64,000 nt of DNA, taken from assembly GCF_036245475.1 (NCBI RefSeq), contig NZ_BTPM01000002.1, forward strand, positions 1,488,001 through 1,552,000. The letters are read 5' to 3'. This stretch comes from Vibrio sp. 10N (GTDB lineage Bacteria; Pseudomonadota; Gammaproteobacteria; Enterobacterales; Vibrionaceae). A model generated the notes under the pieces. It made no database searches, was not told the DNA's origin, and worked only from the letters and a program-made list of their open reading frames with translations. A program made the translations under genes and the position numbers. Shown in pieces: positions 27,497 to 35,556 of the stretch; the stretch's first letter is position 1; each line of letters opens with the position of its first letter.

Positions 27497-28309
27497 TCAA
27501 GCCAGTGCTTTTTCATTCAACGTAACGTTGAATGCAGACTCTAGTTCTTTAAATTCTTGCGGTTGAATAGTCTGTCGCTTACCACCCATTGCAAGAACTT
27601 TAACGAGTATCTCAGCAGCCTTCTCTGCCGTATCCATCAAGCCAAATGCTAGGCTTAGATCTTCTGCAGAACAGAACGTGCCATGGTGAGCCCAAATAGC
27701 GACATCGTACGTTTTCATCAACTCACTCGTGTGCTCTGCGATAGCGCGGCCACCAGGTACCATCCACGGAACAATACCCACACCGGCAGGAAATACCACC
27801 GGACACTCGGTCGCCATTTCCCACAATTCACGGGTAAATATCTCAGCTTCAAGTGGCAAGACAAAAGTAAGCGCGATTAAGTTTGTCGTGTGAGAATGCA
27901 TAACGACTCGATGCGCACCATCCGTAGCGTCAAACTTAACTGAGTGGTTCATAAGATGTGCAGGTAGCTCACTCGTCGGCTTCGCGTTGTTAATAAGCCC
28001 CCAGAGAATTCTGTACTGAGTACCATCTTCTGATACTTGGATAATTCCCGCATTCTCTTCAATACACACTTCTACGTTTCGAAAGTACTTACCGCTACCT
28101 GTGACGATAAAGTATTCATTGGCGAGATTCGCGACCGTCACGCCGATGTCCGCCCATTGCGATGCCTCATCAAAAAATGGACGAGCCAGTTCGACTTCGG
28201 ATTCAGTCAAACGGTAGGACAAATTACCACCATTACGCTCATGCCACCCTTTTAGCCAGGCATCCTGGGTCGTTTTTTTAAATTCTTGTATAAATGCTAA
28301 CTTATCCAT
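27497..28309 (-). CDS. rhaD: Rhamnulose-1-phosphate aldolase
   Basis: 270 residues. Class II aldolase with the zinc-site histidines in MHSHTTNL (about 139-146) and WAHHGTF (about 207-213) and the NGGNLSYRL substrate loop near the N-terminus. It splits L-rhamnulose-1-phosphate into dihydroxyacetone phosphate and L-lactaldehyde. The start overlaps the rhaA stop by one base (TAATG), so the two are translationally coupled. Confidence 0.94.
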   Translation of the reverse strand: MDKLAFIQEFKKTTQDAWLKGWHERNGGNLSYRLTESEVELARPFFDEASQWADIGVTVANLANEYFIVTGSGKYFRNVEVCIEENAGIIQVSEDGTQYRILWGLINNAKPTSELPAHLMNHSVKFDATDGAHRVVMHSHTTNLIALTFVLPLEAEIFTRELWEMATECPVVFPAGVGIVPWMVPGGRAIAEHTSELMKTYDVAIWAHHGTFCSAEDLSLAFGLMDTAEKAAEILVKVLAMGGKRQTIQPQEFKELESAFNVTLNEKALA

Positions 28310-29574
28310 TATTTGCCTCGCTTAAACAAAACGTCTTGTTCGTATAGTTCGACCGCTCTAAACCAATCTTCGTTTGCTGGTACATCGTTTGACTCACAGA
28401 AGTAGTTCCAAATATCACCCATTGGGTAGGTTTTTAGCTCTTCCATTAGAACTAGGCGCTGAGTGAAATCACCTTCATTTTGCAACTCAGTCAACTTGTC
28501 ATGCGGCATCAGCATGGCTTCAAGCAGTGCTTTTTGCATATTGCGTGTGCCCAATACCCAAGCGGCTACGCGGTTGATGCTGGCATCAAAGAAATCTAGG
28601 CCGAGGTAAACGTTATCCAAGCTATCAGTACGAACTAGCTCTTTTGCAATTTCTCTAACTTCATCGTTTAGCGTTACGACATGATCACTGTCCCAACGAA
28701 CAGGGCGAGTCACATGCAAAGCAAGCTCATCTTGATAAAGCAACATAGATGAAATCTTGTCAGCAACTGACTCCGTCGGGTGGTAGTGGCCATTGTCTAA
28801 CAAGCAAAGTTTATTGTTCGCAATCGCGTACCCCATATAAAACTCGTGCGAACCAACCGTGTAGGATTCAACACCAATACCGAATACCTTTGACTCTACT
28901 GAATCCTTGTTGAACTGTTCGTCAACGTCTACTGCGAAGATCTCATCAAGTGATTCTTTGAGGCGCTGGCGCGGTTCTAAGCGATTGCTTGGGGTATCTT
29001 TATAACCGTCTGGAATCCAAATGTTTGTTAGACAAGTTTGATCTAACTCCTTGCCGAAGTATTCGCCAATCTTACGAGAAGCGATACAGTGCTTAATCCA
29101 AAAATCACGGATCTCTTTATCAGGGTGAGAAAGCGTCAAACCTTCACTCGCGTTTGGATGAGAGAACAGGCTTGGGTTAAAGTCTAAGCCGAGGTCACGC
29201 TCTTTCGCCCATTCAACCCAGCCAGCAAAGTGCTCTGGCTTCAACTCATCGCGATCAACCGCGACACCATGTGTTTCTGCATATAAGGCATGGAGGTTAA
29301 TTTTATGTTTACCTGGGATAAGGCTCAGAGCCTTGTCTAAGTCCGCACGTAACTCCTGAGCATTCGTCGCTTTACCTGGGTAGCTACCAGTAGCGGAGAT
29401 ACCGCCAGACAGTTCATGAGCCGCTTCCTCGAAACCTGTAACATCGTCCCCCTGCCAGCAGTGAATAGAGACTTTAACGTCTTTCAATTTATCAAGCGCA
29501 GCATCAACATCAATGCCCCATTTAGCGTAAAGTGATTTACTCAGTTCGTATCTATCTTTTAAACTCTGTTCCAT
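28309..29574 (-). CDS. rhaA: L-rhamnose isomerase
   Basis: 421 residues, full length for RhaA. Recognisable blocks are HCWQGDDVTGFE near residue 38, SATGSYPGKA, LHALYAETHG, and CLLDNGHYHPTESVADK near 255, which hold metal-site residues. It converts L-rhamnose to L-rhamnulose in the cytoplasm. Lies 12 bases after rhaB with AGGAATT before the ATG. Confidence 0.95.
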   Translation of the reverse strand: MEQSLKDRYELSKSLYAKWGIDVDAALDKLKDVKVSIHCWQGDDVTGFEEAAHELSGGISATGSYPGKATNAQELRADLDKALSLIPGKHKINLHALYAETHGVAVDRDELKPEHFAGWVEWAKERDLGLDFNPSLFSHPNASEGLTLSHPDKEIRDFWIKHCIASRKIGEYFGKELDQTCLTNIWIPDGYKDTPSNRLEPRQRLKESLDEIFAVDVDEQFNKDSVESKVFGIGVESYTVGSHEFYMGYAIANNKLCLLDNGHYHPTESVADKISSMLLYQDELALHVTRPVRWDSDHVVTLNDEVREIAKELVRTDSLDNVYLGLDFFDASINRVAAWVLGTRNMQKALLEAMLMPHDKLTELQNEGDFTQRLVLMEELKTYPMGDIWNYFCESNDVPANEDWFRAVELYEQDVLFKRGK

Positions 29575-29586
29575 GATAATTCCTAA

Positions 29587-30960
29587 TTAAATGCTGTTTC
29601 TAATATAATTTTTTGCTTGTTTTAAATGGGCAACCTCACCCATGGATAACATTTGTACAATGATATTTCCCATTCCAGTCGCCTCCACTGGACCGACAAT
29701 AATTTCTTTGTTGGTTTCCTGTTCAATAAGTTCGTTCAACAACTGATTCTTGCAACCCCCGCCAATAATGTTGACCTTATCTACCGTTTTACCGGTAATA
29801 CTGACAAGTTCTTCAATATACTGGCCATAAGATTTAGCTAGACTTCGATAAACACACATACAGACTTCACCCGTTGTTTGGGGGATGTCTTGTCCAGTTT
29901 CTTTGCAATAATCGCTGATTTCTTTAATCATATTTTCGCTGACAAAAAAGCGTTCATTGTTGACATCGATGACGGATTTAAAATGGTTCGCCTCTCGAGC
30001 TAGATCAGCAAGCTCTGCGTAGGAGTACTTATAATCCAACATCCTTGAAACTTCTTGAACTATCCAAAGTCCCATGATGTTCTTCAAAAATCGAAATCGC
30101 TTGTTGTATCCACCTTCATTGGTGAAATTACTTTCAAGAGAAATATCGGAGATAATCGGTTTTTCAAGCTCTGTACCTAATAGTGACCAGGTTCCGGAGC
30201 TCAGGATCACGCCATCATCGTTTAGATCGAGAACACTCGCGATAAATGCAGATGCGGTATCGTGCGTTGCTGGCAACACAACTTCACAGTCAAATCCGAC
30301 TGCCTCTTGTACTGATGGCTTCAGATTGCCAAGACGATGACCAGGATATTGAGGCTTAGCGAAAATATCTTTACTAATGCCGCATACTTCCAACAAGTCT
30401 TTATCCCAATCATCACTATCAACATTCAACATTTGAGTCGTGGTTGCATTGGTATACTCATTGGCTTTCACACCGGTTAGGAGATAATGAATATAATCAG
30501 GGATCATTAAGAAAGAGCACGCTGCTTGCTTATTGTTTGAATCCACAGAGCTCATCTGATACAGAGTGTTAAACCCCATAAACTGAATGCCCGTTTTACG
30601 ATATATTTCACTTTGTCCAACTTGACTGCAGACCTCATTCATAACACCTTTAGTACGACTGTCCCGATACGAAACTGTATTACCAATAACGTTGTCGTCA
30701 CTATCTAGAAGGACAAAATCGACACCCCAGGTATCAATACCGATGCTTTTAGGTATTTTCCCCAAGAAAACACATTGCTTTAGCCCCCTAATAATATGGC
30801 TAAATAGCTTGTCGACTTCCCAACATAACTGGTTATCGACAGATGTGAGCTTGTTTTCAAAACGGTATATTTCTTCAAGCACTATTTGTTCATTCTCAAT
30901 ATGACCTAATAAGTGCCTTCCACTAGAAGCACCTATATCGATTGCCAAAAAGTAATTCAT
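29587..30960 (-). CDS. rhaB: Rhamnulokinase, first copy
   Basis: 457 residues, FGGY-kinase fold. N-terminal phosphate loop AIDIGASSGRHLLG, catalytic Asp in GIDTWGVDFVLLD, ATP-site block SSGTWSLLG, and IIGGGCKNQLLN near the C-terminus. It phosphorylates L-rhamnulose at O1. First gene of the minus-strand operon rhaB-rhaA-rhaD-rhaM-sulfatase; GGGAGATAG precedes the ATG. A closely related second copy lies at 37231-38607. Confidence 0.94.
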   Translation of the reverse strand: MNYFLAIDIGASSGRHLLGHIENEQIVLEEIYRFENKLTSVDNQLCWEVDKLFSHIIRGLKQCVFLGKIPKSIGIDTWGVDFVLLDSDDNVIGNTVSYRDSRTKGVMNEVCSQVGQSEIYRKTGIQFMGFNTLYQMSSVDSNNKQAACSFLMIPDYIHYLLTGVKANEYTNATTTQMLNVDSDDWDKDLLEVCGISKDIFAKPQYPGHRLGNLKPSVQEAVGFDCEVVLPATHDTASAFIASVLDLNDDGVILSSGTWSLLGTELEKPIISDISLESNFTNEGGYNKRFRFLKNIMGLWIVQEVSRMLDYKYSYAELADLAREANHFKSVIDVNNERFFVSENMIKEISDYCKETGQDIPQTTGEVCMCVYRSLAKSYGQYIEELVSITGKTVDKVNIIGGGCKNQLLNELIEQETNKEIIVGPVEATGMGNIIVQMLSMGEVAHLKQAKNYIRNSI

Positions 30961-31284
30961 AACTATCTCCCAGTGTTTGAATTAATCATACAAGAAACAG
31001 CAGCAGGCAAAATGCGCTAAATTGCCCTTAATGGTGTCATTTTTTGCAGCCCAAACCTCCCTTGATGTTGCATTGTTTTTTAATTAATATCAGTAACTTA
31101 GAGGTTAGTTTTAGCTACCTTTTATCGTTGACAGTGTTAGAACAGGTCTCAGTGCTTGGAACACCTAAAGGGAAGAGACTAGAAGATCGGTTATCAATAA
31201 CACTAAAGGCGCATAGCAAAATAATCAGCGGAAATGATTACTCTCAAGGAACTTATCGTTAAGAACGAACAACAGATTGAAGCA
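30961..31284. promoter_or_regulatory. Promoter region of the rha operon with candidate AraC-type sites
   Basis: No gene is supported here. An inverted repeat GGCAA-N11-TTGCC (31006-31026) lies 46-66 bases upstream of rhaB, and TCATTTTTTGC (31037-31047; GCAAAAAATGA in the gene's direction) lies 77 bases upstream. The same 11-mer is 82 bases upstream of the second rhamnulokinase gene, making it a good candidate for a shared RhaS-like operator. Confidence 0.5.
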
Positions 31285-31410
31285 AAAAAAAAACCAGTTA
31301 CCAATTTTGGTAACCGGTATACTAGAATCACCGTAAACGAGGGAGTTCATTCAGGGCTCAAATAACACATTGAGCCATGGCGAATGTTTATGTTAGTTCA
31401 AGTTATCTTC
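31285..31410 (-). ncRNA. Candidate small RNA ending in an orphan terminator
   Basis: On the minus strand a hairpin (31295-31318) is followed by ten T residues: a strong Rho-independent terminator with no gene to serve, since both flanking genes read away from it. Upstream on the same strand is another hairpin (GGCTCAA/TTGAGCC, 31356-31377) and a TATAGT-like -10 near 31416. The -35 is weak. The left boundary is set by the terminator; the right one is a guess. Confidence 0.4.
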
Positions 31411-31656
31411 GCATACTATAACTGTTTTCTGCCAAACACATGATTATCTTTTGCCAAATAATCTCACAATCATCACTCCTTTTAGACGCACTGATTTAGT
31501 GCAATTATTGCCTTTTTAATACCCAAAAATAGACATAGAAACCGACAAGATCAGAATCTAACATCAGTTAATGTTTACCTACAATTCGTTGTCGATCTTT
31601 AATTAACAATCTTTGGATTAACTAGTCACGCAATAATTATTATATAAGGAATTTAG

Positions 31657-33156
31657 ATGAAACCTACCAATGAAAACCCATTGCCTCAACAAATCATTAA
31701 AACAAAATTACCAAAGTTTAGGAAAACAGTGCTGGTACCCGCCATGATGCTCACACTAGGTACCATATCATTCAGCTCTTTCGCGGATAAGACGGTGCCA
31801 AATAAGGGCGAGATGGCTGACTACTTTGCCAATAACGGGTTTGGAAACTCTCTCGCATTAGTCCAAGCTCCAGCGGGAATACATGAGAAAGGAGTCACCT
31901 ACCTCACTTACCAAGGCGATCTCGAAGACCCCTATGTGGTGTCCTACAATCACAAAACCAAAGAGTGGCAAGGTCCGATCAAAGCGGGCTTTAGTGAGTT
32001 AGGTAAGGATAACTATTGGGCACCATCTGGCCGTGCCATCGATAACCACGGTAAGCCAACCATGATTATTGATGATCTGGGCTACCTCCACATTTTCTTT
32101 GGTGGGCATGGCGGCAGTGCACGACATGGTGAAAACCCGCTGGGTGATGTTCATGATGGCAGAAACAAGCACATTGTTTCTAAGAAACCCCACGACATTT
32201 CTGAGTGGGTAGAGCTTGACAACATTCCTCCATTTGGCAACTACAACCAAGCAGTGAAAATGGACAACGGTGACATATACCTGTTCTATCGTCACGGTGC
32301 CCATGAGAGTGACTGGGTATATCAAAAATCAACAGACCACGGTCGCACATTCGAAGCACCTATATCATTCCTCAAACATAAGGAACGTGAAGACGTTGAT
32401 GCTGTTGATAGCTGGTATGCATGGGCAGTAAAGGGGCAGGGAGATGATATCGTCATTACTTACGATTACCACCTGTGCTGGAAAACTCATGCTAATAACG
32501 GCAGAGGACACACCACAGAACGCCACAATACCTACTACATGATTTTCAATACCAAAGAAGGAACATGGCGCAACGTCAAAGGTGAAACATTCGAACTGCC
32601 AGTAACTCGCGAACTCGCCGATGAAAAAACACTCGCTTTGGATACCAAAGATAAATGGACCTTCAATGGTTCTGTTCATTTGGACCAAGATGGCAACCCA
32701 CATATTGGTACAAATATTGGTGTCGATTTAGGTGTTAAAAAGACAGGCGGACCAAAACAGACTTCTCACATTCGCTGGACGGGCGAAGAATGGGTAGGCG
32801 GAAATCCAGTCAACCCTGCAGCAGTGAACTGGGGCGTTGATACTCGCGGTGATTTCTTTATTTCATCACCAGAGAAAGTAACATTTGCGTTGGGCTATAA
32901 AGAGAAAGGAGATGGTGTCGTTGCCTACTTTACTTCTGAAGATGGCGGCCAGACATTTGAAAAGAGCACAGAACTATTGCGCAGAGCGAAGTCTGGTTGG
33001 GCAATGTCCGCCATGATTAGCAATGCTCACCCTGATGCTCGACTGTTTGTCGCCGAAAAAGCCAAGGGAGAGAAACAGTGGCGTAAAATGTACCTCCTTG
33101 GAGATAACGGTCCAGTTAAAAGATCACTGAGCGCAGCAAACACCCGAACTGAATAA
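31657..33156 (+). CDS. Secreted beta-propeller polysaccharide lyase, ulvan lyase-like (PL25-type)
   Basis: 499 residues. A basic N-region of about 24 residues precedes the hydrophobic signal core (VLVPAMMLTLGTISFSSFA), so it is exported. The mature part is a BNR_4-type seven-bladed propeller with candidate catalytic and metal-near residues in GGHGGSARHG (about 149-158), FYRHGAHESDW (about 210-220) and TYDYHLCW (about 268-275). It resembles the PL25 class of ulvan lyases, which cut between rhamnose-3-sulfate and uronate by beta-elimination. Assignment rests on remembered motifs and the sulfatase/rhamnose/GH88 context. AAGGAA precedes the ATG. Confidence 0.65.
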   Translation: MKPTNENPLPQQIIKTKLPKFRKTVLVPAMMLTLGTISFSSFADKTVPNKGEMADYFANNGFGNSLALVQAPAGIHEKGVTYLTYQGDLEDPYVVSYNHKTKEWQGPIKAGFSELGKDNYWAPSGRAIDNHGKPTMIIDDLGYLHIFFGGHGGSARHGENPLGDVHDGRNKHIVSKKPHDISEWVELDNIPPFGNYNQAVKMDNGDIYLFYRHGAHESDWVYQKSTDHGRTFEAPISFLKHKEREDVDAVDSWYAWAVKGQGDDIVITYDYHLCWKTHANNGRGHTTERHNTYYMIFNTKEGTWRNVKGETFELPVTRELADEKTLALDTKDKWTFNGSVHLDQDGNPHIGTNIGVDLGVKKTGGPKQTSHIRWTGEEWVGGNPVNPAAVNWGVDTRGDFFISSPEKVTFALGYKEKGDGVVAYFTSEDGGQTFEKSTELLRRAKSGWAMSAMISNAHPDARLFVAEKAKGEKQWRKMYLLGDNGPVKRSLSAANTRTE

Positions 33157-33170
33157 AAGCGATAAATAAG

Positions 33171-33212
33171 ACCTCAACTCCCTTAACTAAGGAGAGTTGA
33201 GGTTTTTTTTGA
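33171..33212 (+). terminator. Terminator after the propeller lyase gene
   Basis: Stem ACCTCAACTC.CCTT/AAGG.AGTTGAGGT with loop AACT, then eight T residues. Confidence 0.9.
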
Positions 33213-33229
33213 CCCTGGCAATCTAGACA

Positions 33230-33487
33230 TTAATCCGTACCCATATCTATGATCAAATCTAAATCGTAGTCATATTTAGCCTCTAAACTCAGGTTATTAC
33301 ATTCTGCTGAACTCAGGCTCCAAGATTCATTCTCTATTCTGGCTCGCATTTCATCAAGGAACTGTACTTGGTCTTGCGTGCTATTCGACGCTATAGCAAC
33401 ACCATATGCCTCACAGACATCTTGGTCTGTCATTGCATAGACACTTAATGACATACAAACTGAAACTACTGCAACAATAACTTTCAT
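33230..33487 (-). CDS. Small periplasmic protein of unknown function
   Basis: 85 residues: signal peptide (MKVIVAVVSVCMSLSVYA), then a 67-residue acidic mature part with two cysteines (Cys25, Cys63) that could form a disulfide. GAGGAG lies 6 bases upstream of the ATG, which supports a real gene. No family recognised. It sits between the propeller lyase and the KdgM porin and may belong to the carbohydrate locus. Confidence 0.6.
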   Translation of the reverse strand: MKVIVAVVSVCMSLSVYAMTDQDVCEAYGVAIASNSTQDQVQFLDEMRARIENESWSLSSAECNNLSLEAKYDYDLDLIIDMGTD

Positions 33488-33867
33488 GGTTTTCTCCTCA
33501 TTTCAATGACTGGTCTCACAAATAAACATAGAACAAGTCACACTTTAAGCAAAAGATATTTTTAGATTCCATCAAATATGGCAAAAATAAACACTTTATA
33601 GAACTAATAATAACTATACATTATAGAAATGTTAGGAAATAAGAATAGAAACTCTGTCGTCTTATGAAAAACTCATGTTCACAGATTGTGTAGAAGACAT
33701 TCGTCAGTAACAAACTAACATATTGTTAAGGGCAATTTATATAAAAGACCATTTCAATATTTTTTATGTTGTTGATTTATTAAAAATCAGGCTATCAAAT
33801 GATAAGCCTGATCCAATCTAAAACCTGATTAAGTCGCCAGCCAATAAGAGACTCGACGTTTACGAAG
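33488..33867. other. AT-rich intergenic region with the kdgM terminator
   Basis: 380 bases without a supported gene. The right part holds the terminator of the KdgM gene (listed separately). The rest is AT-rich, compatible with the promoter of the small periplasmic protein; no specific site could be picked. Confidence 0.4.
33780..33812 (-). terminator. Terminator after the KdgM porin gene
   Basis: Stem ATCAGGCTTATCA/TGATAGCCTGAT read on the minus strand, followed by TTTTTAATAA. Confidence 0.8.
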
Positions 33868-34560
33868 CTAGAAGCTATACAAGAAACCTAGCCTTGTACG
33901 AAGCTGATAGTCTTCTGAACTATGGTGCACAGGAACGCCGGCAAAAGTAACAAAGGGAGTCCAACCTTTGGCAATTCGATAATATGCTTTTAGCTCAAGC
34001 TCTTGCTTAAACCCATTCCCATTATAGTACTTCTGACCATCTAGACCTTTGTGGTAGTCATACTGGAGACCCAGGCGCAGCTTGTCTAAAGCATAGTTTA
34101 GGTTGACTTGATATTGGCTCTTTTCAGACGTGCTCTCGCCTTTGCTATTCGGTGTTTGACGCACAAAATACTCATGCTTATATTTAAGCTCCGTAGAAAA
34201 TCCCCCTCCAAACTTATAAACAAAGCCAAGTTGCGGTTTCCAACCAATACCACTCGCTGTCGCGGTTGCTTGAAGTTGAGGAATGAGTCTTATTGTATCA
34301 TTCACATCATAACGGTAGCCAAGCTGCACTTCACTACTAGACAATGCATAAGTGCTCAGTGTCTCCCCTTTGTGCACAGCTTGCACCCCGAAAAAGGTTT
34401 TTCCCGCACTACCACCAGCTTTGATCAAAGTAGCATTTTTTTGTTCCGGTTTAAAAGGATCAGACAAGTGCTCTTGACGAACCATTAATACACCTGAAAA
34501 GACAGAACTACTTAAGAGAGAGGATACAACTGCTAGTGTTATTAGATTAACTTTTTTCAT
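33868..34560 (-). CDS. KdgM-family oligosaccharide-specific outer-membrane porin
   Basis: 230 residues: signal peptide to about residue 23, then a 12-strand barrel with the family's alternating aromatic and charged residues (LQLGYRYD, AELKYKHEYF-like strands) and a C-terminal RLGFLYSF. KdgM porins admit acidic oligosaccharides such as oligogalacturonates. Here the cargo is likely an unsaturated uronyl-rhamnose oligomer (inference). A TTAATTTTTGC site lies 87 bases upstream, similar to those before the rhamnulokinase genes. Confidence 0.8.
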   Translation of the reverse strand: MKKVNLITLAVVSSLLSSSVFSGVLMVRQEHLSDPFKPEQKNATLIKAGGSAGKTFFGVQAVHKGETLSTYALSSSEVQLGYRYDVNDTIRLIPQLQATATASGIGWKPQLGFVYKFGGGFSTELKYKHEYFVRQTPNSKGESTSEKSQYQVNLNYALDKLRLGLQYDYHKGLDGQKYYNGNGFKQELELKAYYRIAKGWTPFVTFAGVPVHHSSEDYQLRTRLGFLYSF

Positions 34561-34863
34561 TTATCAATTCCTTGAACTTATTATTTTTAGCCAAGTTTAT
34601 TAATTTTCACTCTCGGCGTGATTAAAAATCTGTTTTTTAAACATATTAATTTTTGCAGTTATTGACGTTTAGTTTAAGATTAATCTTTGTTAACAAACGA
34701 GACAATTTCTGCACAAGGAACAGAAAAAACCATTATATTGTATTACAAGCCCACGCGCGCAACATATGATACCTAGTTCGGCAAAAAAAATTATTGAATA
34801 TGGTCAGGACAATATAAATACTAATCGTTATTTGATTACATTTCACAAAGAAGGTGATACAAC
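34561..34863. promoter_or_regulatory. Divergent promoter region of kdgM-like porin and PfpI-family gene
   Basis: Holds two copies of the GCAAAAAW motif: ATTTTTGC at 34649-34656 toward the porin gene and GGCAAAAAAAATTA at 34783-34796 toward the PfpI-family gene, each 65-90 bases from its start codon. No open frame is supported. Confidence 0.45.
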
Positions 34864-35460
34864 ATGAAAACAGTTGCGATATTATTATGCAATGGATTTG
34901 AAGAAGGCGAGGCAATTAATGTTGTTGATATATTGCGTCGTTTGCAGATTTCAGTCACCCTATTGTCTTGTGAACTTGAGATGACACTCACATCCTATCA
35001 TGGCGTAGAGGTCGTGGCGGATGAACTGTTCGCTGACAATATTGAAACTAACTATGAAGCTGTCATTCTTGTGGGTGGGCCGCCTAATACAGACAAACTC
35101 GGTAACGATAATACAGTAGTTCATTTCATTAAGAGGCACATAGACAAAGGAGCTTACATAGCTTCCCTCTGTTCTTCTGGAGCTAAAGTCCTAGCTAAGA
35201 ATTCACTACTAGGCTCCCACCGTTATGTGTGTTGTGGTGATTTTTATTTAAACTATTCCGATGGCTTATACATCAATCAACCCGTCGTAATTGATGGTCA
35301 GTTTATATCCGGTCAAGACTATGGTTACACCATCGACTTTGCATTCGCAGTAGCAGAGATCCTCTTGGGAGATGCGAGAACAAGGTCAAGTGAGATGAGT
35401 GATGTAGATTGGGTTGCAGAGCATATTAACTACCGTCGATTTACCGACTATTGGCTTTAA
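34864..35460 (+). CDS. DJ-1/PfpI superfamily protein
   Basis: 198 residues. Class I glutamine-amidotransferase-like fold with the glutamate of FEEGEAIN (about residue 16-18) and the nucleophile-elbow cysteine in IASLCSSGAKVLA (Cys near residue 102). VILVGGPPNTDKL matches the family's central strand. Members include chaperones, deglycases, isonitrile hydratases and proteases, so function is open. It lies between the porin and a propeller lyase and has its own copy of the locus motif upstream. Confidence 0.8.
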   Translation: MKTVAILLCNGFEEGEAINVVDILRRLQISVTLLSCELEMTLTSYHGVEVVADELFADNIETNYEAVILVGGPPNTDKLGNDNTVVHFIKRHIDKGAYIASLCSSGAKVLAKNSLLGSHRYVCCGDFYLNYSDGLYINQPVVIDGQFISGQDYGYTIDFAFAVAEILLGDARTRSSEMSDVDWVAEHINYRRFTDYWL

Positions 35461-35502
35461 CAATAGTTGAGAACCTTTAAGTTTTTCCACAATCAATAAT
35501 AT

Positions 35503-35543
35503 GAAAGAAGCCAACAAGAACAGCATCCTATTGGCTTCTTTTT
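35503..35543. terminator. Bidirectional terminator between PfpI-family and second propeller gene
   Basis: AAAGAAGCCAA and TTGGCTTCTTT form the stem, with A- and T-runs outside, serving both convergent genes. Confidence 0.85.
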
Positions 35544-35556
35544 ATATCGCTTTCAA

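Noticed and set aside
31044..31262. 72-residue open frame on the plus strand in the rha promoter region
   Set aside because: No ribosome site, no recognisable sequence pattern, and it begins on the candidate operator; treated as chance.
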